Source: Ailanthus altissimus (lineage: Eukaryota > Streptophyta > Magnoliopsida > Sapindales > Simaroubaceae). Taken from it: a stretch of DNA of 64,000 nucleotides. The translations under genes were made by a program, and so were the position numbers. Positions 36,494-48,939 of this stretch are shown here, piece by piece. Within the stretch, counting starts at the first letter, position 1. Every line of letters starts with the position of its first letter. The stretch spans positions 36,206,501 through 36,270,500 of the forward strand of contig OX327684.1 in assembly GCA_946807835.1 (NCBI GenBank), given 5' to 3'. Under the pieces are notes generated by a model. That model ran no database searches. It saw only the letters and a program-made list of their open reading frames with translations, and was not told where the DNA came from.

Positions 36494-37670
36494 TGAAAAT
36501 GGTGGTTTAGCTGATGATGAACACTAGTAGCTTTTGGTACACCAACAACAACAATAGAGTTACTTCTCTGAGTACAGCAACAAATACTGAATGATAATAG
36601 TATTTAAGAGTAGTATTTTAGGGATCGCATGGAATAATGATTAATTAATTATTTTGTATGAAATATAAATAAAATAAATTAGAGTTAGTTTTGAAAAGTT
36701 GTTAGTTAGTTACAAGTTTCCTACCAAATTTTATGCAACTTGCTAAATGCAATTATTCATGTATATAAATTATTGAAGGGAATCCAATCCTTCAAATGAG
36801 GAATTAGGTTTAGCACCAACCTCTCGTTGAGAGCAACCTTTTGCCCTGAGACCCCTTTACAGTGAAAGCGTATAATTGCAAGTAAATATAATATCAAGAA
36901 TTATAAAAAAAAGATCAATCAAGAACACAGTACAACTAATTTACGTGATTTGGTAAAAACCTATATCTATGGTAGAGATCAAGGAATCTTAGCATATCTT
37001 ATTAATTTTTATAGAGAACTTTATAAGGAAAAAAAAAAAAAAAAAAGAACTCTCAAAAAAATTTATATGGTGTACCTTCATTCTTCTAAGACAATAAACG
37101 CCCAACAATGATTGCACCTTAATGCACATAAATATATAGTGTCTACCTAATTTTTTTAATTTCTCTTAGAGTCTCTTCTTTAATACTTGACTGTATCTAA
37201 AGTGCTTATAAGAATTTATATAGTAAGTAAAACGTTCTTTCAAACTCTAAACTTAGTTTGAATAAGAGTCTATACGTTTAGGAGTCGGAAACTCTCTCAA
37301 AGAAGTCAAATCTAAGCCAAAATCGAACTTCTCAAAGTTGGGCGCCGTGGTGCTAATGCGACTAACCCAGCGCTGCGGTGTTGGGGCTATTGCCTCCTCT
37401 TTGCTTCCAAATCCTCGTCTTACTCCTCCCTTATACATCCAATACGTACTCGACTTTTTAATGATTCTCTATTTGATATTCATCTCAATTCATACTTATA
37501 TATATTATTGAATTACCAATAACAACATAAATCTTGATTGTAATGTGCTTTGAATAATAATAAGAATCATTCAAATTTTTCTTAGTCTAACTTGTTCTTT
37601 TTTGTTTGGCTATTTTCCTTCACTTTTCAGAAAAATTCTCAAACCGCATATTACTTCAAATTGTTTCTCA
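36494..37670 (+). repeat. 3' LTR of element 2, split by an insertion
   Basis: The LTR occupies 36494-36770 and 37533-37670; the interval is a nested solo LTR plus target duplication. The 3' copy lacks about 25 bp present in the 5' LTR near its start (the tgcagcagcatgg segment). Confidence 0.82.
36771..37527 (-). mobile_element. Solo LTR nested in the 3' LTR of element 2
   Basis: A 757-bp block absent from the 5' LTR lies between two copies of TAAAT (36766-36770 and 37528-37532), a 5-bp target duplication. On the minus strand it begins TGTTGTTATTGG and ends CTTCAATA, close to TG...CA. It has no coding capacity. This is what remains when the two LTRs of an inserted element recombine. A run of A (37030-37046) and a GC-rich stretch (about 37340-37395) are internal. 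Confidence 0.85.
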
Positions 37671-39737
37671 TTTAATAGATTGTTGGGACTGCACTGTGTA
37701 GTTACACTTTTTGCGTGTAAGACCAGCTTTTAGAAACTGATATAACTCACAAAATAACAAGGCAGCTAGGCCAACAAGGGACCAATAATGTATCCGTAAT
37801 CTGGCCCAAGCAATAATAAGCTTGTGGTTTGTGGTCCTAAACTTCTGATTTTCCATTGACCATTTTTGTTCAGGGTCAATAACTTGCTTAATGGATGCTT
37901 TCCTTTACCCAAATAGTGTGGGGAGGTCTCGGTTTCACAATTCTTGAGACCCTTCTTGGAAACTACACTGACAATAAATGTAACCCAGTACTCAGTGTGG
38001 ACAGTTTTTATTCACAAAACTTCATTCTCTTTCATGTCCAGTATTTTCCAGAGTTCATTTTAGAATTTGACATATTTTAACTTTGTGCCATCCCATATCT
38101 AACCTTCCAAAACATTTCGGTGTAATAATACAATAATTTTATATGTTAATTACTTTAGTCCTTTGCCTCCCGACGATACGATATCTTCGCTTTACTTGTT
38201 AATTAATGCCTTTTTCAAGTTATTGCCCTCCTGGTCAAAAGAAGAAAAAGGAAACAACGAGCTCAAGCAGGAGGGCACTTTAGGAGGACAATCCTCATTA
38301 GCTTACGTTCAAAATCCCAACCCTTTTGTTTTTGGGGTCATTTTGATTCAAATTTTGGCTTAAGCCATAAGCTAGCTATTCAAATAAACAATTTCAAGTC
38401 ATAATAATGAAGATCTGCCCTACAGTGTCTTGTCCAAACTAGCCTATTGGGCGTAATTAACAACCCCATTGGCTTTGGCATATAATTATCCTCAATAATA
38501 TGTAGTCTAATCAATTCATGGTGAGCATAAAAGCAAGTATTGAGCTATCCTAATCTGAAACTTTAACAAGAATTGTCCCTTCTGTACCATTGTTAATGGA
38601 TAAGTGAATAGACTTTTCTGACAGAACCCCGTTGTTTCTTCCAGTTCCAGTGTGATTTTATCCAGATTTATGAGCAAAATTATCCTGTAACTGACTGTTA
38701 TTTAACGATTGATATAGGGATCTTCTTCAGTTTCATTTCAATGAATTGTTCTCCTGCAAAAACACCCTGGAATTTAGCCATTCATATCAACTCACAACTA
38801 TCAAACCACAATGACATAATCTAGATATATACAAAAATGTTAAGCTAAAAGGTAGATTCGTATGACGATGGATTCGGATGCAAATTCTGGTTCGTTGCAA
38901 ACAGATACAAAAGTAAAAGCCACCTGCCAAAAGCAGATAATAGTTTAATCCAAAAATTTGAACACACGGAATTTCGTCTTGGAATATCTATAAAACTCGC
39001 TAGTTCATTGGTCATAATCAGCAGAATTTATGGTCAATCAAAATCCATTAAAAACCAAACATATATGCAGAAACGGTAGGTGCTACGTTTTACATCACTG
39101 GGACAATGTGATATCTGAAGCCAAAAAGAGATATAATAACACTACAGCGTTTCAAATTTATTATGATTAAAGAGGTGATTGAGAGGTCACAATCCCAATA
39201 TCTGTAGCATGACTTCCAACCTCCCGGATGTGATGATGCTAACAGAAAATCTGGTTGCAAAAAATTATCTATTATGAATTGAAAGGCGCAAGGCACTCGT
39301 GCCCTGGGTTCTACCTCTGAACGATGCGAACAAGTACTAACAGATTTCATATATTCAGAATCAATAATCTTAATCTGCTGCGGATGTTAGTTCGAATTTT
39401 AAGATGAAGACGATGGGACAGATAAACTTCATTTCAAGAAGCTATTGGTTAAATATAAATGTTATGAGCAACTTCGCGAGTTTCACGTCAGGAAGCTTCG
39501 CAGGTTTCAATTCCTTGGCTTAACATGAGACACCTTTTTTTTCTTTTTTTCTCTTCAATTAAACCTTATAATATAAATATATATATATTTCATTGAGCAT
39601 ATATATATATATATATAATATATTTCATTGAGCATTAATACTACAACTAAGATTTGTCCGAACTACTCAATATACTTAACACGCTACACTCCATACCATA
39701 TAATATAATTACCTAAGTTGCATACTAGTACATTAAG
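37671..39737. other. Intergenic
   Basis: No supported gene; open stretches of about 60 codons (37895-38080, 38163-38363) have no family character. TA microsatellites occur at 39578-39590 and 39599-39617. Confidence 0.4.
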
Positions 39738-40511
39738 TGTTCATTTAGTTGAATTTTTTTATTGGTTAAAAGAGTTTTTTTTAATATTAAATTTTTTTTT
39801 AAAATTTTTTGATGACGTTTGGTTATAATTAAAGAAGAATTTTTAAAAATTAAAAAAAAATTATTTTATTTCAATTTTTAAAAACTCAAATTTTGGGCTT
39901 TTAAAAATAAATTTTTTTAAGTTTTTTTAATATTTATGTAATGTCACATATATCATAATAATATTTTCTTATTTTTATATTGTACCCTTAATAAAAATGA
40001 ACCCTATTCAACTAATATGTTTTAATATTTTTGTTAAAGTCATTATATCTCTAATTCTCAATATCTCTACAACTATTATATTTTTACAAAAATCTATTGT
40101 TGAGATTTTATTTTTTAAATAAAAAAAATATTTTTTTATTTTTTATTTTTGTACAAAATACAATAATTTATATTAATTCGTTGATTACTATATACTAATT
40201 TTACTTAATTATTTTTTTTAATAAATTGAATTAAAAAAAATACATGATAAATTTAAATTTATATATAAAAAATATCAAATTATTTAAAATTTGAATATAA
40301 ATTTTATTAAGTGTCTTTTTTAATAATTTAATAACAGATAAACATTTTTAATGTATAACTAAAAGATTTAATACTTCAAAAGAATTTTTTTAATTGATAA
40401 CTAAATGATTATTAACTTTTTCTTAAAAACTCTATATATTTAAAAATTTTACTTTAAAAAACTCTATTTTTAAAAAATCTATTTAAATAACTTAACCAAA
40501 TGATTCTTAAA
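39738..40511. mobile_element. AT-rich terminal-inverted-repeat element, probable MITE
   Basis: The left end (tcatttagttgaatttttt) and the reverse complement of the right end (tcatttggttaagttattt) match over about 12-15 bases. The interior of about 770 bp is extremely AT-rich with no open frame. This is the look of a non-autonomous hAT-like element; no target duplication could be settled. Confidence 0.5.
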
Positions 40512-41741
40512 ACTGACCCAAAACAGCTACTCTTGCAATATGAGCAAAACTCCCCCTTATACTTTTATTTGAGTGAACTAGAATTAATTCCTAGTAGGGA
40601 GATAGGACCCTAGTGAGGGATAGAAAACTCATGTCCCTAACCAGTTACATCATGATGTCGAGTGCAATTATCAACGTTGCCTTGACCCAACTTAGTGTCC
40701 CCAAGTCCAATACCACCGGCACCCAACCCAAATGAAGGTTCAGAATATGGAGCCGTAGCCTTTTATATATTCTCATGGAATTACCTATATGCTTGTGAAA
40801 ATTCAAGAATTTTCAACGTTCTATTAACTTCTTGAGTTAGAGAATAAGGATCGGTTGTTCCTCCGTCTAAGTTTCGACATAAATTGGTGACCCTGTAGAA
40901 CAAATCCCGCCGCGCAAAATATAATCAGTGCCCAGACTTCTGATAAGTCTACCAGTAGATGTCAGATTTCAGAACGCAAGGAAGCGCACAAGATAAATTC
41001 AAACAGTGAAGGCAAAGGTAATCCGTGTAATAATCTAATGGATTTTGCTTTTAATCTACATGAATTGATGCTCACACGAAGACGAAGAAAAAGAAATTGT
41101 CTTACTGCTTAAAGTACCAGTCTCACTATCTGAAGTTCCCAACCATCTAAATAGAAAATTAACTTTATATACATATTAAAGAAATTGAAGAGATAATAAA
41201 CACCTCACATTGTGCACATTGAGACGAACTTCATAATCAACAATCTAAACTAAGAAGTTGTTTTTCAGTAAAATATATAATTTTGAATAACTTTCTATGG
41301 GCCAAATAACTAGATGCAACCAAGGCTTAATTTTTTAACAATGAAACTTTCAGTGGCACAATAGACAATATTGAACTAACACTCGCAACTCCCGATTGCA
41401 TGCTGCTGCTTCTTTACAAGCACACAAGGTCGCACACCATCATCTTGTGGGGTGGAGATTTTTCTAAACTTGAAACTACAGTATTTGCAGACACTACATA
41501 GATTTAAACTCTAGAAGCATTATAGTAAAAATGCATTTGAATTTAAATTATAAAAAAAAATAACAGCTATGCTTTTGTATATTGTACTTTAAAAAAACTA
41601 CTGTAGAATGCTCGTAAGCAACTGCTTAAAATTAGCACAAAAGACAAAAATAATGCAGGACTAGAAACAAAAATTTTAAACTAGATTCTGACTTGATAAT
41701 GCGCAGACACTTCAGCAACCAGGGAAGACAGTAAATTAGTT
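40512..41741. other. 3' flank of the J-protein gene
   Basis: No second gene seen. The minus-strand 3' UTR of the J-protein gene should occupy the right-hand part. Confidence 0.4.
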
Positions 41742-44552
41742 TTATTGCTGCGCACACTGAACTCTTGGCATTGATGGCTCATCATCTTCATCATATGCCT
41801 CTTGATGCGGTTGATACTGTTTGCGCCTCATCTCCTCCTCAATGTTGACATCATGCATGGTGGTCTCCTCACAATTATCCAGCTCCACGTCAGATAGGTT
41901 CTTGCCAGGCCTTGGGGGTAGTATCGTCTCTAAAGTGCAGCACTGGTCAGGTGAAATAATCCCAGACTCTGGAAATTCCACATTGAATTGAATGTAAAGC
42001 TTCCCCTTCATGAAGGGCCTTTGGTGATGCGGCATTCCCTCATCATTGATAGCTTTGTATTGCCCTGGATTTATAATATTAATTAACAAAGAACAAGTAC
42101 TCACGAAGGAATAAATTCAAAAAAGGAAAGCCATGAAGGATTTCTATTAATACCAGGCTTAACAATCTCCCCAGGATTTGATTTGATCAACAGCTGCCTG
42201 CCATCAAGATGGGTTAAGGCAAACTGAAACCCACAGAGAGCCTCAGTTAAACTGAGGGTGTGGTCAACATAGAGATCATCAAACTTTCGCTTGAACTTGG
42301 GATGCTCTTTTTGTTGCAATATAAAGACTATGTCTCCTGTGATTGTATCAGGCTGCAAATGGAGAAATTTTAAAAATAAACATATTCAGGCTGAAGCCAT
42401 CAATTAAGAGAAATTTTGGAGTTACATATAATTAAACTACATTACGGAATGAGAAAAGCCAACAATATTCCTGTCAAGTTCCAATCATTAGAAAAACAAA
42501 TATATACAACCAACATCTTCAATCAAGATCAATTTCCATCAGGAGTTGACAAACTAACAAAACTATCTTGGCACATCTACAGATCCTATAATTGCAATGC
42601 ACACTAAATAACAAGATTTTGTTCCAAGGATGATGGGTTAAATGGTAAGGTTATTTTATCTGTCATAATCTTGGCAAAAATACTCCAGACCAGGTCTAAG
42701 ATGGTCAGACAAGCATGCATGCCCAATTCCAAATGCTCAATTTTTTTTCTTTTCCAGAATAAAAAAAGGTATAATATTAATATTTAACTTACAGCTTCAT
42801 CAGCTTGTCCTTCAAACACAATTTTTTGTCCATGCTGCATTCCTTTCTCAACATTCACCTCCAACACCTTCTTTTCCTGGGTAATTTTGTTTGCTTTGCA
42901 TTGCGGGCATTTATCTCTCTCACTGATAACCTCACCTGCATCAATGAAAGAAAATACAGGAAGAAAATTATTAATAAGCCCCAAGATGTAAGAGAGTGTG
43001 CAGAGAATATGGTATAATCAAGTACCTGAGCCTCTGCACTCAGGACAGACATGCTGCATCTGTTGAATCATTCCCAGTCCAATCTGCCGTGTTGTGATTT
43101 TCATTCCAGTACCTTGGCAACCATAACATTTCCCAGGCATTCCACTTTTTGAACCTTTCCTGAAATATTAGGGAAGCAAATATTAAGGGAGAGAAAAAAA
43201 GTCTTAACTATGTCAAAACATGATTCAACAGGGGTTTGAAGAGTCAACTTCGGCAGTTGATAAAAAAATTATGAAATCCACAATTTAAAAAAGCAGTAAA
43301 TTTAATACATGAGTCACACATAAGATAGCACTGCAAAAAGCCTCTCAAGTCACATTCTACGAAACTGTATGCCCCAAGATCATTCTGGGATATAGGTGAA
43401 GGCTTCTAGCAGAAAATAGTAGTTAAAGCAAAAGCAGTAAAGGTAATACATGAGTCGCACATAAGAGAGCACCGCAAACAGCTTCTCAAGTCTCATCCTA
43501 TTAAACTGTATGCCCCAAGATCACTTTCGGACATAGGAAAAGGCTTGGACCAGAATATAGTAGTTCTTCAAAGCTTATATAGAGAATAATTGTACTATCA
43601 ACCCCCATTTGAGTGAAGAAATAATTTTCTAATTGAGAATAATCATAGCCAATCATGCTTGTGGTCTAGAAGCTAAGAATTGTAAGGACAAGATCAACAA
43701 AAATATTTTTAAACTAAAAATATAGAATACCTAAACCTAGTGACCACAAACTAAATATTTCCTCAAAATAGTAGCCTCGAATATCAAATTAAGCAGAGAA
43801 GAAAGAGCATACCCTTTGCATTTAGGACAAAGAATATTCCTTGAAAGAGAGAGTTTCTTAGTTGTCCCATTGTACAAGTCCTCCAAAGAGACCTTCATAG
43901 TATGCACAACATCCTCACCTTGCTTCTGCCTTCTACCTCTTGAAGGACCACCACCTACAGCATCAGAATTTTTTCTGAGAATCTTGTTTCACGAGATATT
44001 TTTTTTAAAAATATATATATATATATATATATATGATAATATTTAGCTTGCTGTCTCACCACCAAAGGCTCCTCCACCAAAAAATGATTCAAATATATCA
44101 AATGGACTATGAGAGGGCCCCGCTCCTCCCATTCCCTCTTTAAGAGCATCTTCACCATACTGATCATAAATTTCCCTTTTCTCTGGGTCACTAAGAACTT
44201 CATAAGCTTGAGCTAACTCCTTGAACTGATGCAAAATACCAATAAACACTAAGAGTTAAAAAAAAAAAGGTACTAATTGCAACATTCAACAGCATATAGC
44301 ATGTACATGACCCTGTGATAGCCAAATTAATTACATGCCAATATAAATCAGGCATGGCTGATTGACAAACATCCACAAAATAACAAAACAATACTAAATC
44401 ACCTTCTCAGGATCTCCACCTTTGTCAGGATGATTCTTCATAGCAGCTTTTCTGTATGCCTTCTTCAGTTCATCTTCACTAGCACTTTTTGAAACACCAA
44501 GAACCTCGTAGTACTTGGTGTTATCACTTTTTCTTGGAGCACGGCTAAACAT
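41742..44552 (-). CDS. J3: Cytosolic type I J-protein (Hsp40), farnesylated J2/J3 class
   Basis: Seven coding exons, 5' to 3' on the minus strand: 44552-44403, 44225-44060, 43954-43813, 43159-43026, 42935-42793, 42352-42154 and 42064-41742. Joins are in frame and give 418 aa, about the 420 aa of Arabidopsis J3. The J domain (residues 13-75) has the HPD motif at 41-43. A Gly/Phe-rich linker ([10 protein letters not shown]) follows, then the zinc-finger region with [24 protein letters not shown] and CPQCKANK, the substrate-binding C-terminal domain, and the farnesylation box CAQQ at the very end. It would stimulate Hsp70 ATPase and deliver clients at membranes and in the cytosol; Arabidopsis J3 also affects flowering and H+-ATPase activity. 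J2 and J3 cannot be told apart here. Confidence 0.94.
43292..43570. repeat. Tandem duplication in a J-protein intron
   Basis: A 141-bp unit (agcagtaaa ... aatacatgagtc ... ctgtatgccccaagatcac) is present at 43292-43432 and 43433-43570, with roughly 15% differences. It lies in the intron between coding exons 3 and 4. Confidence 0.85.
44009..44036. repeat. (AT)n microsatellite in a J-protein intron
   Basis: An alternating AT run of about 26 bases lies in the 105-bp intron between coding exons 2 and 3, close to the donor side. Confidence 0.85.
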
Positions 44553-44590
44553 GATTGTATCACTTCAATATGAGATACGGGTCTAAGTCT

Positions 44591-45043
44591 GCAAAGTGAA
44601 CTAACCCAGAAAGGGTAACATAAAGTTAGACGCTGATGGATAAACACATCTACAAATTGCAGTTCAATAAATTATATCGGGAACAACTGAAGTATACTGG
44701 TTTCACTCTAAAGCTTATTCGTACATCCAGTATTTACCAATACAATACTAATCAAAAGAAATCCCAAATTAGATCTACACAAACCCTAGCATCAAATCAC
44801 GTATTTTAATTCCCGAATTAGAAACAAATTCCACACCGTCTAACGTGGCAACACAAATGTATTTATCCACAGAAACCCTAGATTACAACAACTGAATAAC
44901 ATAAAAAGCATAAAATTTCAAACTTTCAGGTGAATCTAACGCATCTCGGTCCAATTAATCTTTTACCAACAAATAGTAAAGATCCAATTTTAACAGATCA
45001 AAAGATGTACACAGATAAAAGAAATTGAAAATACAAAGGCTTA
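44591..45043 (-). other. Likely 5' UTR intron of the J-protein gene
   Basis: On the minus strand a donor TTT|GTAAGCC near 45043 and an acceptor CTTTGCAG|ACTTAGACC near 44591 enclose about 450 bp of AT-rich DNA. The leader then continues about 38 bases to the start codon. Inferred from splice signals. Confidence 0.55.
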
Positions 45044-45202
45044 CAAAGAAAGATGATACCCGCGATTACAAAGCTCTAACAGAGATGAGAGAGTAACAAG
45101 AGAATTAAAAAAGCTTTAGAGGGCGAGTTCCACTCGTCCCTCAACCCTCTCTCCTTACAAAGCGCGTAGAAATTTTACTCTCTCCTTCCATGACTTTTCT
45201 CT

Positions 45203-45276
45203 CTATAAACAGAGGGGTTTGTTATTTTTGCCACACAATTTTTTACTTCCAGTCGAATATGGTGGCCACGTGGCGT
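45203..45276 (-). promoter_or_regulatory. J-protein promoter: TATA and G-box
   Basis: On the minus strand a TATA-like gtttatagag lies at about 45203-45210. A perfect palindromic G-box gccacgtggc lies about 60 bp further upstream at 45267-45276. G-boxes bind bZIP and bHLH factors in light, ABA and stress control. I see no clear heat-shock element in the same stretch. Confidence 0.55.
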
Positions 45277-45923
45277 CACGGGCTGAGAGTATTTAATCTT
45301 TTCTACACAGACATAGCAACGGAGTCTCTGGATATAGTAATTACTTCCGCTGGAAGGAATTAAAGGGACAATTAATAAAATGATAAAAGAACCGGTAGGT
45401 GACGAGAGTGGTGCACGTGGATCGAGGACAAATAAAATATCTTCGAGGAGCCACAGGGCTTATCTCACTGCGAGATTGTATCCGTCCGATGAAAGAAATT
45501 GGTAACAGTATCTTGTGGTCGTCCCGTGGGACCAGGTTTGTTCGGTCAATAGACTCAATACTCAATGGTCGTACTTGACGGCAAAAATACCAACGACGTC
45601 GTTCCTGTCTCCCACGATCCACGATCATAGTGCCGCCCCGTTCTTTACTAATTTTAAGGCCGCCTTTATTCGTGGGAAGATAAAGAGTGATTACACCCTC
45701 TAAACATTCTCCTCCGAAGTTTTTTCTTTTTTACGATATTATATTTATAATTGGAATGATGCTGAAAGCTTTCAAGTTTACAACTCTACAGTCTTGTATT
45801 TGTGTCCCCCTTAAATTTGTGAAAATATTTGTTTTTATAAAAAAAAAATACTCTTAATATTCAAGTCATTATTTATTTAAAAATAATAATATTAATGTAC
45901 GAGAGTATTAAAAAATAAATAAA

Positions 45924-46445
45924 ATGCTCACAATATTTAATAAGAATTAATTGTCAATGAAAATAAACATAATAAATTAATGAATAATAGAATAATGTAG
46001 ATCTTGTATTATAAATATAAGTGATTGAATATACGTGAATGAGTTACGAGCCAATGTTATATATTTATTTATAGTGCATGAATTCAAATTCGTTTTAAAG
46101 TGTGATTGTATAAATCTAAATTCTCAATGAATTATGTATTTAATTAAATATGAATTAATTAATATTTTTAATTTATTTTATAGTTCAATTAAAGAAGAAT
46201 GATTTAAATGAAAATTTTCTACTCAATTAAAAATCTTTCTTCATGCAGAACATTAATTAATTGATTAAAATATGACTAAGATTTGAATTTTAATTTATTT
46301 TTACCTCCTTATAACTTACATGACTCGTTCGTAGAATTTATAAGTTGGCGTTCGATTACCTAGCATGTTGAATCTGAAATTTAATTCAAATCCCATCAAA
46401 GGCTTGGCTTTGCACAAACTGTTTGGGCTATTCAAATAATAAGCC
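45924..46445 (+). repeat. Dispersed 0.5-kb repeat, copy 1
   Basis: It begins tgctcacaatatttaataag and aligns to 55384-55891 throughout (gtgaatgagtta, aattatgtatttaattaaat, catgcaga, gctattcaaataat), in the same orientation. No open frame. It may be LTR-derived; TG is at the start but the far end is not clear. Confidence 0.7.
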
Positions 46446-47344
46446 TAATAGATGTTCTCCCACAAGTGAAATAGTAGAAGCGATACGAATACACTCCTTC
46501 ATTTTTCTACTAGTGAGCGCTTCACATTTTCACGTTTTCAAGTTTTCATGTTTCTTACTTATTTTTCTAGTGTTACTATTTCGGTAGCTATACTCCATTT
46601 TAAATACTAGTGATGTGTTCGGTCTAATAAGCAGATGTGTGCATGGTTTCTTTCTTTCATGCATCAATATATGTCTAGTTTGTTAATAAGTGAAACAGTG
46701 CATTTAAAAGCTTTTAGATTCGCCTAAAACATTTTCATTACGGTCATTTCATTTTTATCAAATTGCTTTAAAAGCAGTAATACTTTCTTCCATTTACTTT
46801 TCAGTCCCTAAACAATATCATGTAAAGGAATGTCTCCATGTGCGTGATGTATGTACGTGACAATTCATGCAATCATGTGAAAAATCGCTAAGTCTTTTTT
46901 CATACATATGAAATTAGAAAAGAAATTTTTTGGGTTAAGTATGACTTTCCTTTTTCTTTCTTACTTTTCATTAATTTTATTTTTGCAAAGGTTCCTATAG
47001 ATAATAATAACGACCTAAGAGGGACTTTTACTCTTTACAATCTCATTTTCGCGCAACTTGAAAAGATTAATTCCCCTATAGAATAAGAGTGTGAAGAGAA
47101 ATGAATGGCTAATGATCTGTGTTACTTCCTTCATTTTACTTCCTATAATAACTTTAGTTAGAAATACAATAAGAATCTATCAAAATGTTACTTTTCAAGC
47201 TATCAATTAAATGCGAAGTTCAAGAATCAGATGAGATAAATTATATTTTTTTTTAAAAATTTTGAATCATATTTTAAAAAAGTCTTTTCAATATAGATGT
47301 TTATCGGTAAATGTACTAGACCTTTATAGAAGTTTTTTGATACT
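46446..47344. other. Intergenic
   Basis: No coding signal and no repeat recognised. Confidence 0.4.
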
Positions 47345-48030
47345 TCTAAGAAAAAATTTTAAAACTAGTCCCTAATTTAATGTATTATTTTGTTTTAGCC
47401 ATACATGACTTTTATAATCTTTTGTAGCCAAAAGGTTCCTAAAGCATATTTCATCTTTCTCCTTGTTTCCAAAAATTTCCTCTTGGATTAATAATTTATA
47501 TTGTGATAAGTATTAGTAAAATGAGTATATGAATTGCAAGTTTGGAATATTTAAAAAAAATCGTTGATTCTAGGTACTAGCCGCAACGACTTTGGGATAT
47601 GCGTGACATACAAGCATATACGCGCTACACGTAACGCATGCAGTGTCCACACACAATGGTGCGCAGGCGTGTGCATGTCGCATTGCATATGCCATCAATA
47701 TGCACAGCGTGCATGTCACGACATACATGCCAATGTTATGCGCAGTGTGTAAGCGTGTGCGCATAATCGACAAATTTTGCCAAAATTTTGAATTTTGAGG
47801 CTATTTTTCACCCATTTTCTATAATATCAACTCATTTTACTAACATTTATCACAATATAAATTATTAACTGGAGGAAAAATTTTAAAAAATAAGAAGAGA
47901 TGAGAAATATGCTTTAGGGTTAAAAGGGTTTAATTATAGCTCTTTTAGCTATAAAAAATTAAAAAATTTATATGTGGCTATAAAAGAATAATCTATTAAA
48001 ATATAGGCTATTTAAAAAAAAAAATTCCTA
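47345..48030. mobile_element. Foldback element with long inverted repeats
   Basis: Arms of about 150-180 bp face each other: left about 47345-47525, right about 47832-48030. The best part (taataatttatattgtgat followed by agtaaaatgag; ctaaagcatattt) is near identical between the arms. The loop of about 300 bp is unlike its surroundings: 47570-47770 is rich in TGCG, GCGC, CACA and CATGC. No open frame with family character. Probably a non-autonomous Mutator-like or foldback element; the outer ends and target duplication are not settled. Confidence 0.65.
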
Positions 48031-48229
48031 TTTTTAGAGTGATCTTAGGACATATGACTCTTCCTTAATTGTCATAACCTAAAATGATGACCCTTACACT
48101 CATTCTATGACACAATATGACTCGACTAGATAAGAATACATAATGAATTTATGTCTATCTATCATATAGTAATTTTTGTTCAATAACAATCTAAAAACAT
48201 CTGTTGTGTTCCTAAGACTATTTAGTCAA

Positions 48230-48939
48230 ACGGTTCCTCCAAGAAATACTTTCAATACTTGTGCTTCTTTTGTAAAGGCAATGGACCCTTCCAAGAAAGT
48301 ATTATTTGCATTATTTTATCTCTTATATTTTTATAGCTTTCGTGGAAGGGAGCTTCAAGGATACAACATTTTCAGTGAAGTTTTCTTATTTTATATGTCC
48401 TATTACTTTCATGGAAGGGGGTTTAGAAGATATAATTTTTTCCAACAAAGTTATCTTATTATTTTTTCAATCATTGAAAATTTTAATCATATTGTTGGAA
48501 TGAAGGTATTAGGTGCTCTAATACTCTTCAATCCTGATCTTTATAACTGGAAGAGAGGTACTAGATATTAAATTTTTTTAATTTCTTTAATCTTAATCAT
48601 GTTATTGAAAGGAATGTACTAAGTACTTTAATCATTCTAGCCTTGATCTTATTTCATTATCATATTTATAGAGTCATTTTATATTATATGTCTTTTCACC
48701 TTTGTGGATCGAAGATACAACCTTTCCAACAATGTCATTTGATCATTTATCTGATCTTCTATGATTTTAATCATGTTTTTGGAAGGAAAGTACTAAGTAC
48801 TTTAATATTTTTTAACCGTGATCTTATTTTGTTCCTTGTCGTCTCCTATAATGAAGGTACTACGTATTTTAATCCTTTTAAGAATTTTTATTTTTTAACT
48901 TCGTGTTTTTAATTATATTTTTGAAATGAAGGTATTAAG
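48230..48939. repeat. Degenerate repeat series, left part
   Basis: A motif of the form aatgaaggtactaagtactt, usually preceded by aatcatgtt and followed by ccttgatctta, recurs at about 48500, 48613, 48787, 48855 and 48926. Longer shared blocks (atatgtcctattactttca, ttccaaca) link about 48395 and 48690. The units have drifted in length (about 70-280 bp). The series continues beyond the solo LTR at 51284-51390. Confidence 0.6.

Larger units (their letters stand above)
31633..37670 (+). mobile_element. Very degenerate Ty1/copia retrotransposon (element 2)
   Basis: Boundaries come from paired LTRs: 5' LTR 31633-32091 and 3' LTR 36494-37670, the latter interrupted by a solo LTR at 36771-37527. A primer-binding site (tattagagcca, about 32093-32104) follows the 5' LTR and a polypurine tract (taaggggaga) precedes the 3' LTR. 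The inside carries gag and reverse-transcriptase relics full of stops. No matching target duplication was found (tgtcc against tttaa). The number of stops and the LTR divergence suggest it is older than element 3. Confidence 0.85.

Noticed and set aside
45340..45370. Possible heat-shock element upstream of the J-protein gene (ttccgctggaa)
   Set aside because: The TTC and GAA half-sites have the wrong spacing (five bases between them instead of two).
47564..47773. His/Cys-rich open frames on both strands in the foldback core
   Set aside because: They arise from alternating CACA/TGCG/CATG DNA; there is no conserved spacing of metal ligands.
48176..48571. 131-codon Phe/Tyr-rich frame
   Set aside because: It follows the T-rich degenerate repeat series and shows no protein family character.
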